A DNA stretch of 10,527 bases from the NCBI GenBank assembly GCA_021779695.1, contig JAJYAE010000145.1, positions 1-10,527 of the forward strand, written 5' to 3'. The stretch comes from Acidobacteriota bacterium (lineage in GTDB: Bacteria; Acidobacteriota; Terriglobia; Terriglobales; Acidobacteriaceae). The notes below the pieces were generated by a model. It was not told where the DNA came from. It ran no database searches and saw only the letters and a program-made list of their open reading frames with translations. Shown here piece after piece: positions 1-5,893 of this stretch (the first letter of the stretch is position 1; each line of letters begins with the position of its first letter). A program made the translations under genes and the position numbers.

Positions 1-899
1 GCCGTTGACTCAGGCACTCCATCCAGCCCGAATGCATGCAGCAGGTCCGCCCGGCATTCCGCCTTTCCCGCAAGATCGTGTGTCGAAAAATGTGCCGCCA
101 GATTTGGGTCTCGTTCAGGATCCCAGTGGCCCTGATCAGCTCCATTCAGAATCCCCCGCAGATCCCCTGCCCGCCAGCGGAACACACCATCCAGGCTTTC
201 CCCATACTCGGGCGTCTGAATCTCCTCCGCATATCTCCGGCTGACGGTGGTGAGCTTGTCTCCGTACATCAGCCCCCCTTTCAGGAAGTTGAAACGGCCA
301 TAATGCTCCAAACCGTGCTCTGAGAAGATTTCCCACGGCAGCAGAAGCCGCTGCGTCGTCTCGGCCGGAAAGACCCCCTGATACCCCGCGTTATGCAACG
401 TCTGGACCGTCGCCACCCTGCGCAACGCCGGGTCGGTCGCATACACCGTTCCCAAGTACACCGGAAGCATCGCCGCTTGCCAGTCGTGCACATGGAAAAC
501 CTCCGGAATATCCAGTTGCTTCGATACTTCCAACACCGCCCGGCAAAAGAGCCCAAAGCGCTCCCAGTTGTCCCGGTACTCGCCGCCCTCATCTCCATAA
601 AGTCCATTGCGATCAAAGAGTTCTGGGCAATCTATAAATAGGAACTTGACGCCTTCCAGAACCCCACCGTCCACCACCGCCACATACCGGTTGTAGTGTT
701 CAAAGGGCACCGTCACTGAGCGGACCAGCACTTGAGCCTTCTCTCTGAAGCGCTCCCTTACAGCCCGGTAATATGGCAGGTATACCGTCACCTCATGCCC
801 TGCCCGCGCCAACGCAGCACTGAGCCCTCCCACCACTTCTCCCAGTCCACCCGTTGACACATACGGAACACACTCAGACCCCACCATTGCAAGGCGCAT
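1..899 (-). CDS. glgA: Glycogen synthase, GT5 family (3' end outside window)
   Basis: Transfers glucose from ADP-glucose to the non-reducing end of alpha-1,4-glucan in the cytoplasm. Only the first 299 residues are present (family about 480); the reading frame is open to the window start. Visible GT5 landmarks: the N-terminal sugar-nucleotide loop STGGLGEVVG at 15-24, HDWQ at 138-141, LHNAGYQG at 168-175, FNFLKGG around 203-209, the VS-x-YAEEIQTPEYG segment at 219-233 and ILNGAD at 250-255. The ATG at 897-899 follows an AAGGAG ribosome site at 909-914 with 9-nt spacing, so the start is secure. Oddity: the near-invariant lysine of the KTGGL loop (Lys15 in E. coli GlgA, same numbering here) is Ser15; the rest of the loop is intact. 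It is divergent from the acetyltransferase gene at 991. Family assignment is firm; the donor, ADP- or UDP-glucose, is inferred from bacterial relatives. Confidence 0.93.
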   Translation of the reverse strand, partial: MRLAMVGSECVPYVSTGGLGEVVGGLSAALARAGHEVTVYLPYYRAVRERFREKAQVLVRSVTVPFEHYNRYVAVVDGGVLEGVKFLFIDCPELFDRNGLYGDEGGEYRDNWERFGLFCRAVLEVSKQLDIPEVFHVHDWQAAMLPVYLGTVYATDPALRRVATVQTLHNAGYQGVFPAETTQRLLLPWEIFSEHGLEHYGRFNFLKGGLMYGDKLTTVSRRYAEEIQTPEYGESLDGVFRWRAGDLRGILNGADQGHWDPERDPNLAAHFSTHDLAGKAECRADLLHAFGLDGVPEST

Positions 900-908
900 C
901 TTCCCGCT

Positions 909-914
909 CTCCTT
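909..914 (-). promoter_or_regulatory. Shine-Dalgarno of glgA
   Basis: On the minus strand AAGGAG lies 9 nt before the ATG at 899, one of the few canonical ribosome sites in this window. It fixes the start used for glgA. Confidence 0.7.
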
Positions 915-990
915 CTCAATCGATTCTTTGGCAAATCAAGCTACAAACCCTTCGCCACTTCCCTGTCATGGCATACTCTTCACACACACC

Positions 991-1692
991 ATGTCTGCCG
1001 TGCATCCCCTCGACAATCCGATCTGGAGTGCTCTTAACACCGAGCAGGGCCGCTTTTCCTTCGGCAACTCGCACGCCAGGCGCTTCTTAACCGAGATTGG
1101 CCCCTTGAGTGCCACTTGTGACCAGACAACTGAAAGCTATGATGCGCTTCGCCGGCTCCTTGAGCCTCACGAAATGGTAGTCGTCTTTCTCGAAGGCCCT
1201 ATCGAGCCTCCCGCAGGCTGGTCCTCGCCGCGCAGCGGTCGGATTGACCAGATGATTCTCCTCTCCACCAGCGCTTCCGAGCCGGATGCGCTTCCGCCCG
1301 AAGCCACCCTCCGGCGCCTCACCCCCGCCGACATCCCTGCCATGCTCGAACTCACCGCACTCACGGAGCCAGGTCCCTTTCGTCAGCGCACCATGGAACT
1401 CGGCGCTTTCTGGGGCATCTTCCACGAAGACAGGCTCGTCTCCATGGCCGGTCAGCGCCTCCATCTCCCGCAGTTCATTGAGATTAGTGCAGTCTGCACC
1501 CATCCCGATGCGCGCGGCCGTGGGTACGCCAATCAACTTCTCGCCACAGTGCGAAACGCCATCCTCCGTCGCTGCAAGACGCCCTTCCTGCACGTACTCT
1601 CGGAAAATGACTCCGCCATCCGCGTCTACAACGCCTTGGGCTTCGCCCTTCGACGCAGCCTTCACTTTGCCGTCCTGCAAAGAGAAGCCTGA
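991..1692 (+). CDS. GNAT-fold N-acetyltransferase (FR47-like)
   Basis: A 233-residue cytoplasmic protein with a C-terminal GNAT fold, expected to move an acetyl group from acetyl-CoA to an unknown amine. The acetyl-CoA motif is clear: ISAVCTHP at 165-172 forms beta-4, and RGRGYA at 175-180 is the pyrophosphate loop (R/Q-x-x-G-x-A). A C-terminal SENDSAIRVYNALGF stretch (204-218) is the usual Asn/Tyr helix and beta-strand. The N-terminal half, beginning HPLDNPIWSAL, resembles the leader of FR47-like acetyltransferases. I chose ATG 991; a TTG at 928 would add 21 residues rich in Pro and His, with no ribosome site and no family resemblance. No good Shine-Dalgarno precedes 991 either. rsmA follows after 69 nt on the same strand, so co-transcription is plausible. 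The substrate cannot be read from the sequence. Confidence 0.85.
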   Translation: MSAVHPLDNPIWSALNTEQGRFSFGNSHARRFLTEIGPLSATCDQTTESYDALRRLLEPHEMVVVFLEGPIEPPAGWSSPRSGRIDQMILLSTSASEPDALPPEATLRRLTPADIPAMLELTALTEPGPFRQRTMELGAFWGIFHEDRLVSMAGQRLHLPQFIEISAVCTHPDARGRGYANQLLATVRNAILRRCKTPFLHVLSENDSAIRVYNALGFALRRSLHFAVLQREA

Positions 1693-1761
1693 CACGTTCC
1701 AAATGCCTCCGTAACACGCCCCCCAAACGCCCTCTACCGCTCAATTACCATCAGAGAAGCC

Positions 1762-2571
1762 ATGCCCTCCCGCTCCAGACTCGGCCAGAACTTTCTCCAC
1801 GATGCGCAGGCCATCCAGCGCATTCTCGCCGCTCTGGGAGACTGCTCCCATCGCACTGTCGTCGAAATCGGGCCCGGCCGCGGCGCAATTACCCACCAGC
1901 TCGTCACCCGCGCAGCACGCCTCCTCGCCATCGAACTGGATCCCGAACTCGCCGCACAGCTCCGCTTGGTACTCCCCGCCGAGCGCGTCAGCGTCATTCA
2001 ACAGAATGTCCTTGATTTTGATTTCACTGCCGCGGCAGCCAGCGCCGGCCAACGCCTCATCGTGGTTGGAAACCTGCCTTACTACATCACATCCCCAATC
2101 CTGCTCAAGCTAGCCGCCAGCCACACCGTCATCGATCATGCCGTTCTCATGGTCCAGCGAGAAGTCGCCGACCGCGTCACCGCCGCCCCCGGCTCGCGCG
2201 ACTACGGACTCCTCTCCGTCACCACCCAGCTCTATGGTCCGGTTGAGTCCCTGTTCACGCTGCCGCCCGGCGCATTCTCTCCACCACCGCAGGTCCACTC
2301 CACTGTCTTTCGCTGGCGATTTCACCCGCGCTTTCAGGAAATGGGTTTGGACGAGACCGCCTTCCTCGCCTTTCTCCGGCAGGCATTTGCCCTCAAGCGC
2401 AAGACGATCGCCAACAATCTCCGCGCCGCCGGATTTGCGCCAGAGTCCGCCGCGCAGGCCCTCGCTGCAGCCTCAATTGACCCACGTTCCCGGGCTGAGA
2501 CACTCTCAGTCGAGCAACTCTCAGATCTTTGGAAGGAACTGGCACCCCGCATGACGTCCGCCACACCCTGA
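1762..2571 (+). CDS. rsmA: 16S rRNA (adenine1518/1519-N6)-dimethyltransferase RsmA
   Basis: Dimethylates two adjacent adenines in the 3'-terminal loop of 16S rRNA using S-adenosylmethionine, late in 30S assembly. The 269 residues match the usual length. Seen in order: the substrate-side LGQNFLHD at 7-14; SAM motif I VEIGPGRGAIT at 34-44; an acidic AIELDPEL at 56-63 that would hold the ribose; QNVLDFDF at 81-88; catalytic motif IV GNLPYYITSP at 103-112; MVQREVADR at 130-138, typical of KsgA/RsmA; then the C-terminal helical domain with QAFALKRKTIANNL at 207-220 and RAETLSVEQL at 244-253. Nothing is missing or interrupted. A weak purine-rich AGAGAAG stretch precedes the ATG. Its 3' end faces the FecR-type gene across 176 nt. 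Confidence 0.97.
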   Translation: MPSRSRLGQNFLHDAQAIQRILAALGDCSHRTVVEIGPGRGAITHQLVTRAARLLAIELDPELAAQLRLVLPAERVSVIQQNVLDFDFTAAAASAGQRLIVVGNLPYYITSPILLKLAASHTVIDHAVLMVQREVADRVTAAPGSRDYGLLSVTTQLYGPVESLFTLPPGAFSPPPQVHSTVFRWRFHPRFQEMGLDETAFLAFLRQAFALKRKTIANNLRAAGFAPESAAQALAAASIDPRSRAETLSVEQLSDLWKELAPRMTSATP

Positions 2572-2747
2572 TCGGTCGATCCGGCGTAGCGCCAGGCGCA
2601 GTCGATGCGCTTTGCTGCGGGAAACCTCGCGTCTCACCCAGCACAATGAGACAAAAAACGACGCGGGGGAGCCCTGCAAGCCGGTCTTTGTGAGACCAGC
2701 TCAACATCCTCCCCCGCGCATGAAGGCATAGCTGATAAGAATCTCAA
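2572..2747. other. Convergent intergenic region between rsmA and the FecR-type gene
   Basis: No gene is supported in these 176 nt. The right two-thirds is the minus-strand terminator described separately. The left part has only short GC-rich inverted repeats, such as GGCG-TAG-CGCC directly after rsmA, with no T tract on the plus strand, so I see no clear intrinsic terminator for rsmA itself beyond the shared hairpin. Confidence 0.6.
2653..2718 (-). terminator. Intrinsic terminator of the FecR-type gene, nested two-tier hairpin
   Basis: A perfect 10-bp stem pairs 2662-2671 (CGCGGGGGAG) with 2709-2718 (CTCCCCCGCG). Inside it sits a second hairpin: GGTCT 2683-2687 with AGACC 2693-2697, extended by AGC 2679-2681 with GCT 2699-2701 across one C/A mismatch. 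On the minus strand the outer stem is followed within 3 nt by six T (A run at 2653-2658), so the element terminates transcription coming from the gene ending at 2748, about 30 nt upstream of the stem. The plus strand has no matching T tract. The inner hairpin makes the structure larger than a minimal terminator. Confidence 0.8.
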
Positions 2748-4352
2748 TCAGCGATGGCCACCACCACCACCTCCGCCACCGCCGTGCGACCCACCTCCAC
2801 CGCCGCCGCCGTGGAAGCCGCCACCACCACCAACACTGTGAGCACTGCCGCCACCGGAACTACGGCTTCCTCCCAGGCTCCGCATGCCACCGCTCGAATA
2901 CACAGGATGGCTGGCCCTTCCGCCGCCCATCGGACTCGACGGCCGTCCATACACGCTGGTCGTTCTGCTCGTCGTCCCTCCGTTCCAGTAGCCGTGGCCA
3001 GTATTCCCGTACGGATTGCCCGTGTACCCGAATCGCACGCCACCCGGCTGCACCGGACGACCCAAAGTCACCAGTTGACGCTGCTGCCCTGACGCAAATG
3101 AGTTCGAATACGTCGGCCGCGGCGCTAGTGGCCGCATCGGCTGCAGCGTGTTGCCGGCAATCGTCCGCGGAGCGTTCCGCACCCGCGTCGACACATCCGT
3201 TCCATGCGGCATCCGATCCGCGTGAATCACCGGATGCGTCACATACTTCGCCTGCATCATGGGCGCGCCATGCACCGGTGCCACCGGCCCGCCGCGTGGC
3301 TGCACCGGTGGATTGTAACGCTGCGGGTGCGATCCCACATTCGAACCCCAGCCGCCACCGTTCTGCCACCAATAGCCACCGCCCGGAGACCAGCCCCAGC
3401 CAAAGCCCGGATAGAAGTTCCACATGCCCATGCTGTACGGCATGAAGCCCCACGGCTCCCCTGAGACCCACGAATAACCAAATCCCGGCTGCCACATCCA
3501 GCTGCCCCATCCATAGGGATCCCAGCCTGCATTCGCTGCTTCATAGGGCGACCAGACATATCCCTGCCCTGGCACGTCATACCAGTCGCCATTCGCATCC
3601 AGGTCACTCCATGCGGGATTTGAATTGTCCGGCAAACTCGTCGTCGCCGCCGTCTGCGCCGACTCCTGCGCCGTCAGCGCCTGGTCCCGGTCAGAGTTCC
3701 ATGCATCCCAGGAATCTGGCTCAATCGATTCCAGCATCGCCCAGTTCGTCGGGTCCGCCGCATTCAGGCGCACCGTCTCTCCACCGTGCATATCCACTGA
3801 CATCGTGCTGCCATTCTCAAGATGCGCATTGCCGGAGAAGACAGCCATTTCTCCCGGCGGGTTGTCCAGATCGACCCGCAGCACGGTAAATCCGGTCGAA
3901 GTCGCCACATTATTTCCAAACCGAATCCGCATCTGACCTGCGGCACTGCTTCCCTGCAGTTCAAAGTAGCCGAGGCCCTGCTGCAATAAAACTTCTGTAT
4001 TCGTACTATCCCCCGCCTGCCGCAGCACTGTCAGCGTCATCGTGCTGTTCGGCGCCAGGCGCGCCACACTGCCATCTTCAAATTCCACCTCAGCCCGCCC
4101 GTCATCTGCAGTCGTAATCTGGCTGCCCTCAAACAGTGGCGCATTCAGCGGCGCCTGCTGCGCCAGGATTTGGTTTCCCTGTGAGATTTGAACCTGCCCG
4201 TCCACGTAACTCAACCGAACGGCTCGCGCGCCCGGGTTCCCATCCGGCGCTTGTGCTCCGAGCGGTGCAGCCGCCAGAATTCCCGCCGCCGCAAGTGCCA
4301 CGTATGCAGCCTGGACGAACCGTCCACCCCAGCCACTCCGCTCCTGTCTCAT
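2748..4352 (-). CDS. Exported FecR-domain protein with DUF6600-like region and Gly/His tail
   Basis: A 534-residue protein of unknown role. Residues 1-10 are basic, 11-33 hydrophobic, with a likely signal-peptidase site at LGAQA (31-35), so it should be periplasmic or outside. About 46-195 read as a FecR-type beta domain (GRAEVEFEDGSVARLAPNS at 85-103, FTVLRVDLDNPPGEMAVFSG at 155-174). About 245-330 is a Trp/Tyr/Pro/Gly-rich block with WDPYGWGSW and EPWGFMPY that matches the DUF6600 style found with FecR domains. The rest is low complexity; 500-534 is almost pure glycine broken by His and Ser. Unlike classical FecR it lacks a cytoplasmic anti-sigma segment, and no sigma-factor or TonB-receptor gene adjoins it. 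The ATG at 4352 follows AAAGGG at 4363-4368 with 10-nt spacing. A cell-envelope or matrix role is a guess. Confidence 0.85.
   Translation of the reverse strand: MRQERSGWGGRFVQAAYVALAAAGILAAAPLGAQAPDGNPGARAVRLSYVDGQVQISQGNQILAQQAPLNAPLFEGSQITTADDGRAEVEFEDGSVARLAPNSTMTLTVLRQAGDSTNTEVLLQQGLGYFELQGSSAAGQMRIRFGNNVATSTGFTVLRVDLDNPPGEMAVFSGNAHLENGSTMSVDMHGGETVRLNAADPTNWAMLESIEPDSWDAWNSDRDQALTAQESAQTAATTSLPDNSNPAWSDLDANGDWYDVPGQGYVWSPYEAANAGWDPYGWGSWMWQPGFGYSWVSGEPWGFMPYSMGMWNFYPGFGWGWSPGGGYWWQNGGGWGSNVGSHPQRYNPPVQPRGGPVAPVHGAPMMQAKYVTHPVIHADRMPHGTDVSTRVRNAPRTIAGNTLQPMRPLAPRPTYSNSFASGQQRQLVTLGRPVQPGGVRFGYTGNPYGNTGHGYWNGGTTSRTTSVYGRPSSPMGGGRASHPVYSSGGMRSLGGSRSSGGGSAHSVGGGGGFHGGGGGGGSHGGGGGGGGGHR
2757..2837 (-). 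repeat. Triplet-rich tract encoding the glycine/histidine tail
   Basis: About 80 nt built almost only of CCA, CCG, CCT and GCC triplets on the plus strand, read as GGN glycine codons with spaced CAC/CAT histidines at the end of the FecR-type gene. Perfect ACC runs of four and three copies (2760-2771 and 2826-2834) are places where slippage could change the tail length without breaking the frame. It is coding low complexity, not a dispersed repeat. Confidence 0.75.
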
Positions 4353-4373
4353 CGGTCAACCACCCTTTCAAAC

Positions 4374-4402
4374 CGCCCTGCATCCCCTCGCTGTTCAGGG
4401 CG
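4374..4402 (-). other. Leader hairpin upstream of the FecR-type gene
   Basis: CGCCCTG (4374-4380) pairs perfectly with CAGGGCG (4396-4402) across a 15-nt loop, ending just before the ribosome site at 4363-4368. No T tract follows on the minus strand, so it does not look like a terminator for the upstream ruvC unit. It may be a 5' leader stem or chance in GC-rich DNA. Confidence 0.3.
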
Positions 4403-4466
4403 CTCCCAACTACTTTGAGACACTCCGCACCCTCAAAAGTTGCTTTTAATGTCGCCGTTTCCCGCG

Positions 4467-5117
4467 CTAGGGGCTGCACTGCGCAAGCTTCCGCGCCTGC
4501 TTTCGTACCCGCTCCATCACTGTAGGGTCCACCGCCAGCTTCGCCAGAATCTCTCGGATCGCGCAGATCTGTTGCAGCCGCCCATCGGCACTCGCATCAC
4601 TCAGAAACTCCAGCTCTTTGTCTAACCCCAATGGATCGTGCTGCCATATCAGCTCCAGGCGCGCCCCTTCCACCAGCGTCGCCGCCACAGACATCAGCAA
4701 ATCCGCCACCATTGCCACATCTTTGTCCTTGGCATAGTTGAACGAGCAGCTCCAATGAAACCCGGGCCCTTGGTACGCCAGGGTTTTAATCCCCTGAAAC
4801 GCTACCTTGCTGTGGCTCTCGCACCGCCCATCTCCCACTCGGTGATGCTCAAGCATCGCAAAGATCTGCGCGGCAAATGGCCCACTCAGACGTACATCCT
4901 CGTCAATCGTCAGGGGTTCCATATCCCCTGCACTTGAATCCTTCGCATTGCCTCGCACCGCGTGGAAATGTCCGCGCCCATCCGCGTACACCACAAGCTC
5001 CCACTGCGCCGGAATAATCGACGGATTCGAAAAGTCCAGCCGCACAAGGTTCTTTGAAGTCTCTTGCGCTCCAGCAGTCGAAATCAGCAGCAGGGCTACC
5101 CCCCACCAAGCCCTCAT
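4467..5117 (-). CDS. Exported protein of unknown function, coupled to ruvC
   Basis: I do not recognise a named family. The 216 residues start with a short signal peptide (hydrophobic WWGVALLLISTAGA, 4-17, probable cut after AGA), so the product is likely periplasmic or secreted. Residues 22-60 look beta-rich (LVRLDFSNPSIIPAQWELVV, 24-43). About 70-160 contain conserved-looking aromatic and charged blocks (GFHWSCSFNYAKDKD, 119-133). The C-terminal 50 residues are helical and charged, with HDPLGLDKELEFL at 160-172 and VMERVRKQARKLAQ at 200-213. Four cysteines (99, 124, 185, 214) could form two disulfides. The start codon overlaps the ruvC stop by four bases (ATGA, 5114-5117), implying translational coupling and explaining the absence of its own ribosome site. 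After it come 114 nt before the FecR-type gene on the same strand. Confidence 0.8.
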   Translation of the reverse strand: MRAWWGVALLLISTAGAQETSKNLVRLDFSNPSIIPAQWELVVYADGRGHFHAVRGNAKDSSAGDMEPLTIDEDVRLSGPFAAQIFAMLEHHRVGDGRCESHSKVAFQGIKTLAYQGPGFHWSCSFNYAKDKDVAMVADLLMSVAATLVEGARLELIWQHDPLGLDKELEFLSDASADGRLQQICAIREILAKLAVDPTVMERVRKQARKLAQCSP

Positions 5118-5623
5118 CGCAACGCTCCCCGCCGTTGAATCGTTTGCGCTGTATGGAGATGACAGATCGCCACCGCCAGCGCATCGGCTGCGTCCGCCGG
5201 CTCCGGTACCTCCGCCATCCCCAGCAGCCGCGCCACCATAAACTGAACCTGCTGCTTGTCAGCAAGCCCGTACCCCACCACGCTCGACTTGATCTTCAGA
5301 GGCGCGTACTCTGCCACAGGAACCTGCTGCGTCGCCGCCGCCAGAAGCGCAACCCCTCGCACCTGCCCCAGCTTCAAGGCCGACTTCGCATTTACCGAAT
5401 AGAAAACCTCTTCAATCGCAACCACTTCCGGCTGCCACATCGCCAATTGATCACATAGCTCCGCATACACCTGCGCAAGCCGTGCCGGCAATGCCTTTGA
5501 CTTGCTCAGCCGGATCGCTCCCAGTGTTTTGCACTCCAGATGAGCCAACTGGCCGGAGTCATTCGACTCCACCACGCCAAAGCCCGTCACTTCGGTGCCG
5601 CAGTCGATCCCGAAGACCCTCAT
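5114..5623 (-). CDS. ruvC: Holliday junction endonuclease RuvC
   Basis: Cleaves four-way DNA junctions symmetrically after RuvAB branch migration, completing recombinational repair; acts as a dimer with Mg2+. The 169 residues are of normal length. The four catalytic acids are all visible by alignment to E. coli RuvC (D7, E66, D138, D141): D7 in FGIDCGTEVTGFG, E71 in VVAIEEVFYSVNAKSA, and D144 and D147 in PADAADALAVAICH. The conserved ALKLGQVRGV (82-91) and GYGLADKQQVQFMV (117-130) segments are present. No ruvA, ruvB or yebC lies next to it, although these are common neighbours. The start has no Shine-Dalgarno; a TACACT hexamer 8 nt upstream on the minus strand could be a -10 element giving an almost leaderless mRNA. 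The stop overlaps the next gene. Confidence 0.95.
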   Translation of the reverse strand: MRVFGIDCGTEVTGFGVVESNDSGQLAHLECKTLGAIRLSKSKALPARLAQVYAELCDQLAMWQPEVVAIEEVFYSVNAKSALKLGQVRGVALLAAATQQVPVAEYAPLKIKSSVVGYGLADKQQVQFMVARLLGMAEVPEPADAADALAVAICHLHTAQTIQRRGALR

Positions 5624-5631
5624 CGGCTGTC

Positions 5632-5637
5632 AGTGTA
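5632..5637 (-). promoter_or_regulatory. Candidate -10 element of ruvC
   Basis: TACACT on the minus strand, one base from TATACT, lies 8 nt before the ruvC ATG. The -35 position holds only a poor match. If real, transcription would begin 2-3 nt before the start codon, consistent with the missing ribosome site. Confidence 0.25.
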
Positions 5638-5724
5638 CCGCAGACCTCCCACGACTCGAGCGATCCTGTTTCCGCGCTCAAAAGCTGCCGTTCATACCGC
5701 CAAACAGCAACACCTGGATCCACC

Positions 5725-5740
5725 TGTGACCCAAATCACC
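5725..5740. promoter_or_regulatory. CRP/FNR-family operator candidate
   Basis: TGTGA-CCCAAA-TCACC matches the CRP consensus TGTGA-N6-TCACA at nine of ten half-site positions with exact spacing. It lies 154 nt before the ackA start and 102 nt before the ruvC start. If the TATCAT at 5790-5795 is the ackA -10, the site centre falls near -70, compatible with class I activation by CRP-like proteins. The regulator is not encoded in the window. Confidence 0.45.
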
Positions 5741-5880
5741 CCATCCCCAGACCCCGGCTGTTAGCCTCATTCTTGGCGAGGGCTAGCTCTATCATCCGCC
5801 AACCACACATGATAGTCGTGGGCTCGGATACGCTCCTCACCGCACGTGTGCCATGCAAGTCGATCCCAGCCCAACACCAT

Positions 5881-5885
5881 GAGGG
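5881..5885 (+). promoter_or_regulatory. Ribosome binding site that decides the ackA start
   Basis: GAGGG, within TGAGGGTG at 5880-5887, stands 8 nt before ATG 5894 and is the only purine-rich ribosome site near the three possible in-frame starts (GTG 5846, ATG 5879, ATG 5894). It overlaps the ATG at 5879, which therefore is unlikely to be used. Confidence 0.6.
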
Positions 5886-5893
5886 TGCTCTCC

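Larger units (their letters stand above)
5624..5893. other. Divergent intergenic region between ruvC and ackA
   Basis: These 270 nt carry no supported gene. They must hold promoters for both flanking genes. A CRP-type palindrome sits at 5725-5740. A TATCAT hexamer at 5790-5795 is a candidate -10 for ackA, but no good -35 lies at the right distance. GTG 5846 and ATG 5879 are in frame with ackA; they were judged not to be its start. Confidence 0.6.

Noticed and set aside
928..990. TTG start for the acetyltransferase
   Set aside because: Adds a 21-residue Pro/His-containing leader with no ribosome site; ATG 991 begins right before the conserved-looking HPLDNPIW segment.
1087..1695. 202-codon open frame antisense to the acetyltransferase gene
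   Set aside because: No motif, and it lies wholly opposite a clear GNAT-fold protein; a shadow frame of biased codon use.
2757..2837. CRISPR-like or tandem repeat array
   Set aside because: The triplets are in-frame glycine codons of the FecR-type gene; there are no spacers and no unit of CRISPR length.
4436..4452. AAAAG-TTG-CTTTT mini-hairpin upstream of the FecR-type gene
   Set aside because: Only five A/T-rich pairs with a three-base loop; too weak to call a terminator or operator.
5846..5893. Earlier starts (GTG 5846, ATG 5879) for acetate kinase
   Set aside because: Only ATG 5894 has a ribosome site at proper spacing, and it places the LVLNSGSSS motif near the N-terminus as in the family.
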